NCBI GenBank assembly: GCA_946406115.1
Contig: OX291552.1
Span: 6,883,336-6,947,335, forward strand
Reading direction: 5' to 3'
DNA: 64,000 bases
Source: Apoda limacodes
Lineage: Eukaryota > Arthropoda > Insecta > Lepidoptera > Limacodidae
This document shows, one piece after another, positions 56,301 through 59,765 of the stretch. The position numbers and the translations under genes were made by a program. Numbering within the stretch: the stretch's first letter is position 1; each line of letters starts with the position of its first letter. Below the pieces are notes generated by a model that was not told the origin of the DNA, made no database searches, and was given only the letters and a program-made list of their open reading frames with translations.

Positions 56301-58805
56301 TCTTGAATCTTTCTTAGTTTCATATTTTACCGCCTATAAAGTTAAACAAACCTTACATGCACATGGAACATTGATCTAAATGTTTTCTTCTCCTTGAAGT
56401 GGAATTCGAAAAGCTTGCAGCAAAGATACGAGACAATTATTTTGGGATCTAACTTCAATGAGAAGAAAACTCTAAGCTTAAGATTCCATGTACACGTAAA
56501 CCCTGCTTATGTTTTACTTTTTGTAGAGTTTTGAAGACGGTTATATATATATATATATATATATACTAGCTGACCCCGCGAACGTTGTTTCTCGCCGCCC
56601 ATTGTGAAGAGATTGTACTAAATCAGAAACCTTTCCCCTGGTGCCTATGTGCGTAACAACTTAAACCCTGTCCGACTCGCACTAGACCCTGTCCGACTCG
56701 TACTTGACCCTGTCCGACTTGCACTTCACCCTGTCCGACTCGCGCTTGACGCTGTCCGACTCGCATTGACCCTTTTTTTTCTTTCTTAGAAACCTTCCCC
56801 GGCGTTTGCATAACAACTTACCAAAATTTCATTAAAATCGGTTTACCCTTAATGCGAGAGTCCGACTTGCACTTGATCCTGTCCGGCTCGCACTTTACCC
56901 CTTTTTTCTTTCTCAGAAATCTTCCCCGGCCTGTGAATAACAACTTACCAAAATTTCATTAAAATCGGTTTACCCTTAGTGCGCGAGTCCGGCTCGCACT
57001 TGACCGTTTTTTTCTTTCATAAAAACCTTGCCCTAACACTAACAAACACAACAGAAAAAGAATAAGCGAAATCGGTCTAGCCGTTCACGCGTGATGGCGT
57101 GACTAAGAGTCCGACTCGCACTTGACCCTTTTTCTAACCTTTTGAACCTTGCCTTAACAATAACAAACGCAACAAAAAAGAATTATCCAAATCGGTCAAG
57201 CCGTTATCGAGTTTTATTCAGACTAACGAACAGCATTTTATTTTTATATATATAGATATATATTTGGTTTGTGCTTGGACCTAGTTTTTGTGAAAAACGT
57301 GGACAAACATGCAAACAACAATGTGCGACAAAATGCCTATTCATGAAATTTGGAACACCAATTTATAAACCTATTCAGACTGACATTAACAAATATTATG
57401 CAATTCCAATAACATTACATACGTACGGGTCGAATTGATTACATCCTTTTCTATTGTGGCTTAAAAAAGAACATAAATCTTTAAAAGTTGCAATCTTACC
57501 TAATTGCTATTATGTTTGCTTATTTAAGACTAAAGATCCTACGAATAAAGTTCTTAATATAGATAGTCAATAAATAAACAAAGAGATAACAAAATTAGCA
57601 AACCTTATCTGGGTCACACACCTTTAGGAATTCACCTTTCTTCGTGGAGATAAAGAAAGTCATCGACTTTTAAGATGTTTTGGTTGTAGATTAAAGTGCA
57701 GTTATTAAACTATCACGCAAAACAACTAGCAAACTTAAGTTGTTTTTTAATATTACTTAAAATTAAGTTAATTTAGATAGAAAATATTCAGTACACGTGT
57801 GTCTTAAGACGTCGTTGCATGTATTACAAAAGAATGTATATATGACGACAGCAGTTATCCCTAAAGGGTTTGATATATATTCTCTGAAAGTAAACAATTT
57901 ATTCCCTTGCATCGTCCACTTTTCTGGAAATCGAACTTAACCTTTCTGCATGACAAGTAGACACACTGTCACACTGGCTCCTCTTTGGTTGTAACTAGCT
58001 GCTTATTTGTATATCCAAGCAGTTTATTTTTTCAGCCTCTTAGTAACTTTTACGATATTTCAGTCCCTTAGGGTTAGGTTTCAAACTTCGTCGAGGTGCT
58101 TGTCTGCTGTGTTTATTGTGTATATGTAGGTAATTATTTTTCTAATAACATTTTTTTACGAAAATTTAAATGAATTTATTCCATCTATTTGATAGTTACC
58201 AAGCCTTTTTTCTATGTAAAAATATAGAACAAACACTTTTGAAACAATTGTTTTCATGATTTCTACGGATTCTTACCCTGATTATGAAATTTTTGAGCTC
58301 CCAATATCGACTAATTACGGTAAGAATATGAACTTTTGTGTGCGAATGTACAATAACAGACCAGAAAAAAGGGACCGCAAGGTTTTTGTTACGAAGTTCG
58401 GAACTACAAGAACTTATGTAATTGACTACCTTCACAGTTAGCGGTTCAGTTTTTGTTAATAAACAATTTCTTTTATAAACGACTAGTACATAGAACCACT
58501 TACCCTTGCGAAACCAGCAACGGGAAATCTTTCGAAGTCCAAAATGTTTTCTTCTCCTAAAACTCGATCCATTTGTCCAGCAAATGTTCTTGCAGCCATG
58601 ACAGTAGCCAAGGACATTCCATCTCCTATGAATAGGATTCCATTCTTTGCTTTGTTGGTGTTGATCTTTTCCTGGAGCTTGGACTTTATGGTGGTTGCAG
58701 CTGTTTTCTTCCAATAAGAGCCATGTTTCTCTTCGACTGGTATGTATGAAGGTTTCATTACGGTGTCTAATATCTTAATAGGTTTTGGCGAGGATGCTGC
58801 ATTTT
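21302..58805 (-). CDS. Alp: Membrane-bound alkaline phosphatase gene, 7 coding exons, 5' exon missing
   Basis: The gene hydrolyses phosphate monoesters at alkaline pH; lepidopteran relatives sit on the outer face of midgut brush-border membranes and are known Cry-toxin binding proteins. Seven exons join with phases 1-0-1-0-0-1-1 at GT-AG borders and give 542 full codons. Counting the first partial codon as residue 1, the visible active-site residues are D62 (IGDGMS), nucleophile S112 (PDSACTAT), H175 and S177 (VTHASPAG), R188 (SERNW), E334, D339 and H343 ([12 protein letters not shown]), D380 and H381 (VVSADHAH), and H460 ([12 protein letters not shown]). Sequons NVT, NST, NAT and NSS occur. 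A hydrophobic stretch at about 525-541 after an Asn-Ser-Ser-Ser run fits a GPI signal. Length fits the family (about 530-560) less a signal peptide. Introns are 19.1, 3.9, 9.1, 0.53, 2.4 and 0.88 kb. The 5' exon and promoter were not identified. Nothing looks broken, so the gene appears functional. Confidence 0.95.
22097..22202. repeat. 12-bp minisatellite TATACAATGTGT, about 8.8 copies
   Basis: Eight perfect units from 22097 plus a partial ninth, in the last intron of alkaline phosphatase. In one frame it reads as repeated YTMC, which is an artefact. Confidence 0.95.
22485..22808 (-). CDS. Alp: Alkaline phosphatase exon with zinc ligands ([14 protein letters not shown])
   Basis: The 324-nt exon lies between acceptor TTGTTTCAG and donor GTAAGT, phase 1 to phase 1. 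It encodes [20 protein letters not shown], with zinc ligands D339 and H343, then [19 protein letters not shown] with ligands D380 and H381, and ends LHQEFMN plus one base. This is the most conserved exon and makes the identification secure. Confidence 0.97.
23195..24040. mobile_element. Helitron-like repeat (ATTATAAATGCGAAAGTAA type), interrupted at 23341
   Basis: The left part (ATTATAAATGCGAAAGTAAC, CTGTCTGTTACCT, TAGTTTGAGTCCCG) is collinear with 46410-46550. After the insertion it resumes at about 23988 with a GGAGT...CCGTT...AATCCTACA block, as at 46570-46595. Lies in an alkaline phosphatase intron. Confidence 0.7.
23341..23987. repeat. GGGTTCCG-superfamily repeat, complete nested copy (about 647 bp)
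   Basis: Runs from TTTTTTTAGCGTTCCGTAGC through GTCATGTCTGTCTATCCGTC to GGTACGGAACCCTCGG, the near-palindrome at 23951-23971 and CTTGGCCGGGTTTTTTT. Its limits are set by comparison with the unoccupied relative at 46.55 kb. Confidence 0.8.
24343..24657. repeat. Helitron-like repeat copy with GCGGGCGGAGTCG end
   Basis: Contains TAAAGAGACGAAGAAGGACA, GGAATTCTACGCCG and GCGCGGGCGGAGTCGTAGGC, then AGAGCTAT, where related elements end GAGCTAG. Diverged; limits approximate. Confidence 0.5.
25192..25357 (-). CDS. Alp: Alkaline phosphatase exon ([14 protein letters not shown])
   Basis: The 166-nt exon lies between acceptor TATCGACAG and donor GTAAGG, phase 0 in and phase 1 out. It encodes [18 protein letters not shown], then the family-typical [13 protein letters not shown] helix, and ends KGYFLFVEG, where E334 is a magnesium-site ligand. 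The final G is the first base of the glycine codon completed by the next exon (GGRIDHAHH). The intron before it is only 533 bp and contains a palindrome. Confidence 0.95.
25416..25520. repeat. Hairpin-type MITE in short alkaline phosphatase intron
   Basis: GGGCGGTAAGGAGAAAT at about 25438-25454 pairs with ATTTCCTTACTGCCC at about 25456-25471, leaving almost no loop. The flanks match the 8098-8260 copy. It lies about 80 bases upstream of the acceptor at 25358. Confidence 0.75.
25891..26061 (-). CDS. Alp: Alkaline phosphatase exon ([12 protein letters not shown])
   Basis: The 171-nt, 57-codon exon is phase 0 on both sides, between acceptor GTTTACAG and donor GTAAAA. It encodes the conserved [13 protein letters not shown] segment at the start of the crown-side region, then an NST sequon and [13 protein letters not shown], and ends DRNELSK. 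The donor is followed by a poly(T)-rich intron end in plus-strand view. Two further sequons (NST, NAT) suggest glycosylation of the exposed surface. Confidence 0.93.
26253..26320. repeat. (TA)n tract with adjoining ACAAGAATTGCTCG core
   Basis: About 21 TA units (26278-26320) abut the reverse complement of the core seen at 28935, 35429 and 55724. Confidence 0.85.
26787..26895 (-). repeat. Jockey-type 3' tail repeat
   Basis: In plus view: T-run, CCACTAAGGTGGCAAACAAG, CCTACGGTCCGCCTGATGG, CGGTCACCGTAGCC and CGCGCGTTGCCGA, followed by a short (TA)n tract at 26897-26914. No RT sequence attached. Confidence 0.8.
26955..27110. repeat. Fragment of GGGTTCCG-superfamily repeat
   Basis: TAGGCTTCCGTACTTAAAGG, ACTAAGCC and TGTCTGTCTATTAAAGGG resemble the ends of the short class, decayed. 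Confidence 0.5.
27166..27830. repeat. GGGTTCCG-superfamily repeat, long copy
   Basis: Left end AAAATCGGACTCGCGCACGC and GGTTCCGTACCATTATA; right end GACGGACGGACGGACATTG and ACGGAACCCTAAAAAG. Collinear inside with 1-440 and 700-1230. Confidence 0.8.
27955..28243. repeat. GGGTTCCG-superfamily repeat, short class, complete
   Basis: Starts AATCGGCCAAGTGCGAGTC; has CATGAGATACAGCCTGGTGA and GACGGACGGACGGACAGCG; ends ACGGAACCCTAAAAAC. The reverse complement of 61163-61537 is the same class. Confidence 0.85.
28607..28920. repeat. Helitron-like element 5' part with two near-palindrome modules
   Basis: Starts TCTAAATATATAAAAATTGC and continues CTAGACCGATTTGGATAATT, as in the reverse of 57262-57150. 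Near-palindromes lie at 28741-28760 and 28858-28876, each followed by a GACCGATT or CAGATTTTAAT block. Confidence 0.65.
28921..28985. repeat. (TA)n tract split by ACAAGAATTGCTCG core
   Basis: The core ACAAGAATTGCTCGTTTAAA begins at 28935, with TA-rich sequence before it and about 11 TA units after it. Confidence 0.85.
28986..29250. repeat. Possible 3' part of the Helitron-like element
   Basis: Contains CCTCCTGAACTACTAGTTGG and ends near GCGCGGGCAAGCGATGCC and GAGCTAG. That resembles CTAG-ending elements, but the next base is C rather than T. Confidence 0.4.
29251..30553. other. Unassigned intron DNA with small repeat fragments
   Basis: 29925-29990 is a fragment of repeat H (ACTCGTGCGGTACTTGCTAC). 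About 40 bases near 30165-30210 match 55960-56010 (GCGACACCAGCGACGGACA). No gene. Confidence 0.5.
30554..31057. mobile_element. Foldback-type element with about 75-bp GC-rich inverted termini
   Basis: Left arm GTTTAAGGCGCAAAACACAC...GGCGCGGGCGTGGTGCGGG. The right arm, reverse complemented, is GTTAAGCGCAAAACATACAG...GGCGCGGGCATGGTGCGGG. About 504 bp, interior non-coding. Confidence 0.75.
31140..31260. repeat. Fragment of GAAGTGAAAAC-TIR MITE
   Basis: TATGAGTAGTAAAGTGAGGT, TATGACAGATTGAGATGTCA and TACGTCAAAAAAG match the centres of 36195-36563 and 50648-51007. Confidence 0.7.
31261..32715. other. Unassigned AT-rich intron DNA
   Basis: No gene, repeat end or motif recognised. Confidence 0.4.
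32716..32985. repeat. GGGTTCCG-superfamily repeat, truncated
   Basis: TTAGGGTTCCGTAGCCAAAT, GTCATGTCTGTCTGTCTGTC and GTTGAAACTTGGTAATGAGT match the left half of 23341-23987. The rest is missing. Confidence 0.75.
33280..33535. repeat. GGGTTCCG-superfamily repeat, decayed
   Basis: A diverged near-palindrome at about 33286, GGTTCCGTACCATCA, then GACAGACAGCGTAGGCTTAT and a GTACAGAACCCTAAAAAG end. Confidence 0.6.
33675..33790 (+). repeat. LINE 3'-end fragment
   Basis: TTGCTCATAAGCGATAAGGC, TGTGTGCTTTCC, TGTGCAATAAAGAATACATC and a TCTATCT end match a common lepidopteran LINE 3' UTR with an AATAAA signal. A smaller related piece is at 34838-34872. Confidence 0.55.
34231..34320. repeat. Direct duplication of about 47 bp
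   Basis: GTACGTGTATATTTTCTATG...GGTACCTACTTACA at 34231 is repeated from 34278 with small changes. Confidence 0.8.
34948..35052. mobile_element. 105-bp inverted-repeat element (MITE)
   Basis: CTATAAGTAGGCGGGACTCA on the left pairs with TGAGTCCCGCCGGCTTATGG on the right. It is in the 9-kb intron, about 150 bases downstream of the donor at 35199 on the minus strand. Confidence 0.7.
35200..35369 (-). CDS. Alp: Alkaline phosphatase exon with VTHASPAG motif
   Basis: The 170-nt exon lies between acceptor CTCTCAG and donor GTAAGC. Its first two bases complete a Gly codon and it ends in phase 0. It encodes [15 protein letters not shown] followed by [10 protein letters not shown] and the cysteine pair in [11 protein letters not shown]175 and S177 occupy the positions of the third-metal ligands of animal enzymes, and R188 the phosphate-binding arginine. 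The plus-strand open frame over the same bases is a shadow. Confidence 0.95.
35411..35447. repeat. (TA)n with ACAAGAATTGGTCG core
   Basis: A short TA run followed by the core at 35429 with one change (GGTCG). Confidence 0.75.
35448..36139. other. Unassigned AT-rich intron DNA
   Basis: No recognised element. Confidence 0.4.
36140..36180 (-). repeat. Reversed CTAG-T terminus (Helitron-like fragment)
   Basis: ACTAGCTGACCCGGCGCACT is the reverse of a hairpin plus CTAG end. The body is missing; a MITE begins within 20 bases. Confidence 0.5.
36195..36563. mobile_element. MITE with GAAGTGAAAAC inverted ends
   Basis: GAAGTGAAAAC (36200-36210) and GTTTTCACTTC (36521-36531) are inverted. The interior TTTAGCGGCGCTGTGCAC, GGACACGTGACC and CTGTCAAATATACAACGTCA matches 50648-51007 in reverse. 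Confidence 0.8.
36640..36700 (-). repeat. Fragment of GCGACTTCGTCCGCG repeat
   Basis: ACCCGCGACTTCGTCCGCGT is the reversed hairpin region of CTAG-ending elements such as 43090-43119. Confidence 0.5.
36701..37809. other. Unassigned intron DNA
   Basis: A G-run at 36880-36892 and chance frames only. Confidence 0.4.
37810..38375. repeat. Two adjoining GGGTTCCG-superfamily fragments
   Basis: 37810-37910 carries a diverged near-palindrome and GAGGGTTCCGTACCTACCAC. 38060-38375 carries CACACTTAGCCGG, GGTCGGACAGAAACCGACAG and GTACGAAACCC. Confidence 0.6.
38464..38990. repeat. GGGTTCCG-superfamily repeat, complete, opposite orientation to 23341
   Basis: Begins AATCGGCCAAATGCGAGTCG with the near-palindrome at 38474-38494, has ACTAGATCTCGTTCAAACGA, and ends TTGGCTACGGAACCCTAAAA. 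Confidence 0.85.
39245..39437 (-). CDS. Alp: Alkaline phosphatase exon carrying the catalytic serine
   Basis: The 193-nt exon lies between acceptor CTTCTAG and donor GTAAGT. Phase 0 in, phase 1 out. It encodes residues 102-165 plus one base: [19 protein letters not shown], in which S112 of the DSA triplet is the phosphorylated nucleophile, then [14 protein letters not shown] with an N-glycosylation sequon, and WALDHGLDV, which joins the next exon. It is separated from the previous exon by the largest intron here (39438-58503, about 19 kb). Confidence 0.95.
39438..40106. other. Unassigned DNA, start of the 19-kb intron region
   Basis: No repeat boundary recognised. Confidence 0.4.
40107..40560. 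repeat. Interspersed repeat with GCGGCCCGC ends, inverted relative of 60895-61160
   Basis: From 40290 the sequence matches the reverse complement of 61157-60895: ATCGACATTTGAACG, GGCGGCAAAATTACC, ACCGGACTCTGTGATGCGTG. GCGGCCCGCAATG at 40109 and GCGGGCCGCTGCAG at 40535 look like inverted ends. Confidence 0.65.
40561..41110. other. Unassigned intron DNA
   Basis: Chance frames only, no recognised element. Confidence 0.4.
41150..41428 (+). repeat. GC-rich poly(A)-tailed segment, possible retroposed copy
   Basis: An island much richer in G+C than its surroundings, ending in an 11-base A-run at about 41425. GGTTCGAGATTC at about 41243 is close to a pol III B box but has an extra base. Overlapping frames on both strands carry no recognisable domain. 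Confidence 0.4.
41429..42349. other. Unassigned intron DNA
   Basis: CCCCGACGCAAAAAGAGGGG (42053-42072) is a known lepidopteran repeat phrase. No other boundary seen. Confidence 0.4.
42350..42429 (+). repeat. Helitron-like 3' end (…CTAG-T)
   Basis: GCGAAGCCGAGACGGGCCGC then CTAG at 42426-42429, followed by T. Only the end is recognisable. Confidence 0.5.
42430..43119 (+). mobile_element. Helitron-like non-autonomous element, TC...CTAG
   Basis: Starts TCTTCTATATATATAAAA right after the previous CTAG. Contains ACTGACTGACTGATTTATCA and several AAATTTGTATG blocks. Ends ACGCAGATGAAGTCGCAGGC, then CTAG (43116-43119) followed by T. Helitrons insert between A and T without duplication and have a hairpin before CTRR, which fits. 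No Rep/helicase frame. Confidence 0.6.
43296..43530 (-). mobile_element. Helitron-like short element, reverse orientation
   Basis: On the minus strand it starts TCTTAATATATATAAATCTC and ends GTTCGCCGGGACAG-CTAG followed by T. It contains GTGCCCGAGTCCGGCTCGCA, the shared near-palindrome, at about 43365. Confidence 0.65.
43531..44519. other. Mostly unassigned; repeat fragment at 44270-44340
   Basis: 44270-44340 has GGACGGACGGACGGAAGG and GAGTTTCGTTTTTGCCATTA, a decayed GGGTTCCG-superfamily end. The rest shows nothing recognisable. Confidence 0.45.
44520..45310. repeat. Long inverted repeat made of two copies of one repeat
   Basis: 44520-44910 and the reverse complement of 45310-44975 share, in order, TTGTTGTCCGTCTGTC, AAGACCCTT, AACGCG-like, ATCAAACACTTGAG-like, AGCTGTAAAAAA, ATATGGCC and AAATAAATCA. 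Both arms belong to the TTGTTGTCCGTCTGTC branch of the GGGTTCCG superfamily. The spacer is roughly 65 bases. Confidence 0.75.
45392..46270. repeat. Second long inverted repeat (arms about 245-300 bp, spacer about 330 bp)
   Basis: 45392-45635 matches the reverse complement of 46270-45960: TTGACGATATTTGACGCTTC, TGGTGCGCC, AGTAGCTTACT, ATCAAAGTATTGTATTA, AACTTCTTGCCAGCTCTTTT and GAAATTAACATTGTTTAC. The spacer holds a piece of repeat H (45775-45925). Confidence 0.8.
46405..46600. repeat. Helitron-like repeat, uninterrupted copy
   Basis: ATTATAAATGCGAAAGTAAA, TGTACCGATCAAGATGAAAT and AGTCCCGGAAAAGGACATAA. It supplies the empty site (about 46555-46566) for the insertion at 23341-23987. Confidence 0.75.
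46601..47029. other. Unassigned intron DNA
   Basis: No gene or repeat boundary recognised. Confidence 0.4.
47030..47425. other. C-rich segment of unknown origin
   Basis: Strand-asymmetric, C- and A-rich sequence with overlapping open frames (47078-47428 and 47244-47609). The peptides are Pro/Thr/His-rich without a recognised domain. It may be a decayed transposon UTR. Confidence 0.3.
47596..47688. repeat. 13-bp minisatellite GTATGTACAGGTA, 7 copies
   Basis: Units start every 13 bases (ATGTACAGG at 47598, 47611, 47624, 47637, 47650, 47663, 47676). It lies about 100 bases past the decayed 3' end of the LINE. Confidence 0.95.
47800..49740 (-). pseudogene. Second jockey/CR1-like LINE fragment: endonuclease and RT with internal deletion
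   Basis: Reading the minus strand, the endonuclease part shows [32 protein letters not shown] (49726-49460) and [19 protein letters not shown] (49412-49155). The linker is at 48968-48663. The sequence then jumps into the middle of the [28 protein letters not shown] (about 48520-48478), the catalytic FADDTSLIF and [15 protein letters not shown] (48467-48075). A frameshifted C-terminus ([33 protein letters not shown]) extends to about 47830. The RT fingers are missing at about 48660. It lies in the large alkaline phosphatase intron, on the gene's own strand. Confidence 0.85.
49741..50278. other. Unassigned AT-rich intron DNA
   Basis: Ends with a T-rich tract and TCTAG (50266-50279) that looks like a splice acceptor for the ORF that follows. 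Confidence 0.4.
50279..50469 (+). pseudogene. Exon-like helix-turn-helix ORF, pogo/Tigger or psq-type transposase N-terminus
   Basis: The 62-codon frame starts [12 protein letters not shown] and carries a complete HTH-like stretch: [20 protein letters not shown] then [15 protein letters not shown]. The spacing fits a CENP-B/psq-type DNA-binding domain. It is preceded by a long T tract ending CTAG and followed by AG-GTAACT, so it looks like an internal or first exon with both splice signals. No DDE catalytic part was seen nearby. It is antisense to alkaline phosphatase. Transposon origin is the likely explanation; a host HTH gene is less likely. Confidence 0.5.
50470..51060. repeat. Repeat H copy split by a MITE
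   Basis: 50500-50642 (AGATCTCAAGAACCAATGGA, CATATCAATCGATATGGCC) and 51008-51060 (ATATTCTCAAGAGAAGTTGC, TCGTGCGGTACTTGCTACC) are collinear with 12230-12475 once 50648-51007 is removed. Confidence 0.8.
50648..51007. mobile_element. MITE with GAAGTGAAAAC inverted ends, nested
   Basis: Begins AAAAAACGAGTTGTGCCGGC, AGAAGTGAAAAC and ends AAGAAGTTTGCACTTCAAAA. It is the reverse complement of 36195-36563 throughout (TAGTATATTTGACATCGCAA, AGGACACGTGACCTGACGCG). Confidence 0.85.
51248..51540. repeat. Inverted pair of jockey-type 3' tails
   Basis: 51248-51330 is a minus copy (CCAGTAAGGTGGCAAACG...GCGGTCACGTAGCC). 51420-51535 is a plus copy (GGGTCGGCAACGCGCAAG...CCACCTTAGTGGTATAAAA). They face each other across about 90 bases. 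Confidence 0.8.
51541..52274. other. Unassigned AT-rich intron DNA
   Basis: No recognised feature. Confidence 0.4.
52275..52540. repeat. Decayed GGGTTCCG-superfamily fragments
   Basis: TTTAGGGTACCGTACCCAAA with GGACGCTATTTC and CCGTCCGTC, then AAAACGGAGCCCTATTTCTG, GCTGCTTTCTGTCTGACC. Confidence 0.55.
52541..53387. other. Unassigned intron DNA
   Basis: Frames at 52460-52743 have no supported product. No repeat boundary recognised. Confidence 0.4.
53388..53622 (+). repeat. tRNA-derived SINE with deleted spacer between A and B boxes
   Basis: A box TGGCTCAGTGGG and B box GGTTCGATTCC are both consensus, but only about 20 bases apart rather than the usual 30-40, so the anticodon-arm region is shortened. 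The body includes TGTTTGTCTTGAGACTGGGTG and CTTAGTTTGGGACCAGACGG. It ends in an A-run near 53620. Confidence 0.75.
53625..53870. repeat. Interspersed repeat GTCGGTATACGGGCGA type
   Basis: GGTTGCCTGTAAAGTCGGTA, GTGACAATGATTTTATGTCT and GTCACCCGGCAAACCAATTT are phrases I recognise as repeated in lepidopteran genomes. Only one copy is in this window, so limits are uncertain. Confidence 0.45.
53871..55023. other. Unassigned intron DNA
   Basis: No gene or repeat boundary recognised. Confidence 0.4.
55024..55147. repeat. Minisatellite with GACGCGTACAAA units, 21-27 bp, about 5.3 copies
   Basis: Units begin at 55024, 55051, 55072, 55095, 55116 and (partial) 55141. Each starts GACGCGT or GACGCC and ends ACATACAC-like. 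Confidence 0.9.
55148..55723. other. Unassigned intron DNA
   Basis: TATTAACCGACTTTGGCAAA at 55352 resembles a TIR end without a partner. ATTTCATGAAAATAGTTCGA is a typical element-tail phrase. Confidence 0.4.
55724..55760. repeat. ACAAGAATTGCTCG core with short TA flanks
   Basis: The core matches 28935 over 26 bases; flanks are only TTATAT and TTAGATATAA here. Confidence 0.8.
55761..56344. other. Unassigned intron DNA
   Basis: Apart from about 40 bases shared with 30165-30210 nothing was recognised. Confidence 0.4.
56345..56506. mobile_element. Foldback MITE with about 60-bp inverted arms
   Basis: Left CATGCACATGGAAC, TGTTTTCTTCTCCTTGAAGT; reverse complement of right GTGTACATGGAAT, AGTTTTCTTCTCATTGAAGT. 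The arms cover most of the element with a 30-base loop. Confidence 0.75.
56541..56565. repeat. (TA)n microsatellite
   Basis: About 12 TA units directly against the reversed CTAG end of the next element. Confidence 0.9.
56566..57262 (-). mobile_element. Helitron-like modular element, reverse orientation
   Basis: On the minus strand it starts TCTATATATATAAAAATAAA and ends AACGTTCGCGGGGTCAG-CTAG followed by T. The interior consists of about four 110-125-base modules (about 57240-57130, 57125-57005, 57005-56895, 56890-56770). Each has a LINE-tail-like AAAATCGGTTTA or AATCGGTCTAGCCG block, a near-palindrome, and a T-rich run. Shares its 5' end with 28607-28920. Confidence 0.65.
56665..56770. repeat. 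21-bp tandem array, 5 copies, made of half the near-palindrome
   Basis: Units ACCCTGTCCGACTCGCACT plus two bases start at 56665, 56686, 56707, 56728 and 56749 (last one short). The translated VGQGQVR repeat is incidental. Confidence 0.9.
57263..58503. other. Unassigned DNA at the 5' end of the 19-kb intron
   Basis: No gene or element end recognised. Confidence 0.4.
58504..58805 (-). CDS. Alp: Alkaline phosphatase, first visible exon (N-terminal domain)
   Basis: The 302-nt exon follows a pyrimidine-rich acceptor (CTATTACAG) and ends AGG before GTAAGT. It begins with two bases completing a codon from an unseen upstream exon and ends in phase 0. It encodes residues 2-101: a helix-rich mature N-terminus with [10 protein letters not shown], then the strand [11 protein letters not shown], where D62 is a metal ligand, then AARTFAGQ and [10 protein letters not shown]. 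No signal peptide is encoded, so at least one exon lies further upstream. Open frame continues 5' of the acceptor, but that sequence has no family resemblance and was read as intron. Confidence 0.93.
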
Positions 58806-59400
58806 CTGTAATAGAAAAAATGCATAGATTAGAAATGCAGCTGGGAAGCTTTTTGCTTTGAACTGCGTTTCTATTCCGCTTTTCCGGAAATTTTGCACAT
58901 AGATGTATTTCCTTTTTTTGATGATAACAAAGCCAGAACTGAAAATTGGTTCTACAATGTGCGAAAAACATTAGGTCGAAGGTGTATCTATAGGTGACAC
59001 TCATACGACTGTATGATATTGGGTGACGCTAAACGCTCATCACCAGTTGGGCCTGGAAAAAAACACAGCAATGTGAACGCTTTTGGTGGAACAGACATCT
59101 CACATTTACCGGAATAATAACCGTTTACATAAAACCGGATATCGGAATCATACTTCTAGAGAGAACACACAGGTGGTGACGGTTCCCTGTGCCCGTGGCG
59201 GACCGGTAAACACAGGCAGCTTTTTTTAAACTCAGTAGTGTATATTTTATTACTATAATTTTGATAAATAACTAAATCTATGAACCTGTTGCAGCAATTA
59301 GAAATCATGCTATTAAGAAACCTAATAAATCGTGCTATAAAGTAAACCTAATAAACTGTAATCTCATTGTTTTTTTGGAGCTTAATTCTATTTAATATTT
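58806..59400. other. Upstream intron of alkaline phosphatase; no 5' exon found
   Basis: A minus-strand open frame extends into this stretch from the exon (to 59004), but the acceptor at 58806-58808 and lack of family similarity make it intron. Confidence 0.45.
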
Positions 59401-59765
59401 TATTATTTTTAACCAAATTCAAAACAGGAGAATGTTTTATGTTCGACGGGTATATTTTTTGTTTTTAAAATGTATGTCCACCGATTTCTTCGTCAATTGT
59501 GAACCGATTTCGAAAATTATTTTTTGTTCGAAAGAGTATGCTCCGGAGGTTGTCCCATATTAATGAAGTGGATTTAAATCTTAAACTTTTGGAGAAAAAA
59601 AAAATTTTATTGTTAATTTGGAACTGGTGAAACGCACCTTTTATGTAAATGATTGAAAAAAATCTGTTACAATTGTATGGATGTTTTTAGTGCACGAGAA
59701 AAAAAAGCAATTCGTCACTCAAAAGCAAAAAATAAAAACTTTTTAACAAAAAAAACAACAAACAT
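59401..59765. repeat. TTAACCGACTT-type element, third and partial copy
   Basis: AACCAAATTCAAAACAGGAG (decayed end), ATGTCCACCGATTTCTTCG, GAGGTTGTCCCATATTAATG and TTTTAGTGCACGAGAAA match 16433-16900. Confidence 0.65.

Noticed and set aside
56623..56811. 62-codon ORF with [12 protein letters not shown] repeats
   Set aside because: Translation of the 21-bp array inside a Helitron-like element.
58196..58714. 172-codon minus-strand frame overlapping the first visible exon
   Set aside because: It is another frame of the same exon; the conserved phosphatase frame is the real one.
58483..59004. Minus-strand 173-codon frame starting MSVTYRYTFDLMFF as the true N-terminus of alkaline phosphatase
   Set aside because: A good acceptor (CTATTACAG) precedes the conserved part and the upstream residues look neither like a signal peptide nor like the family.
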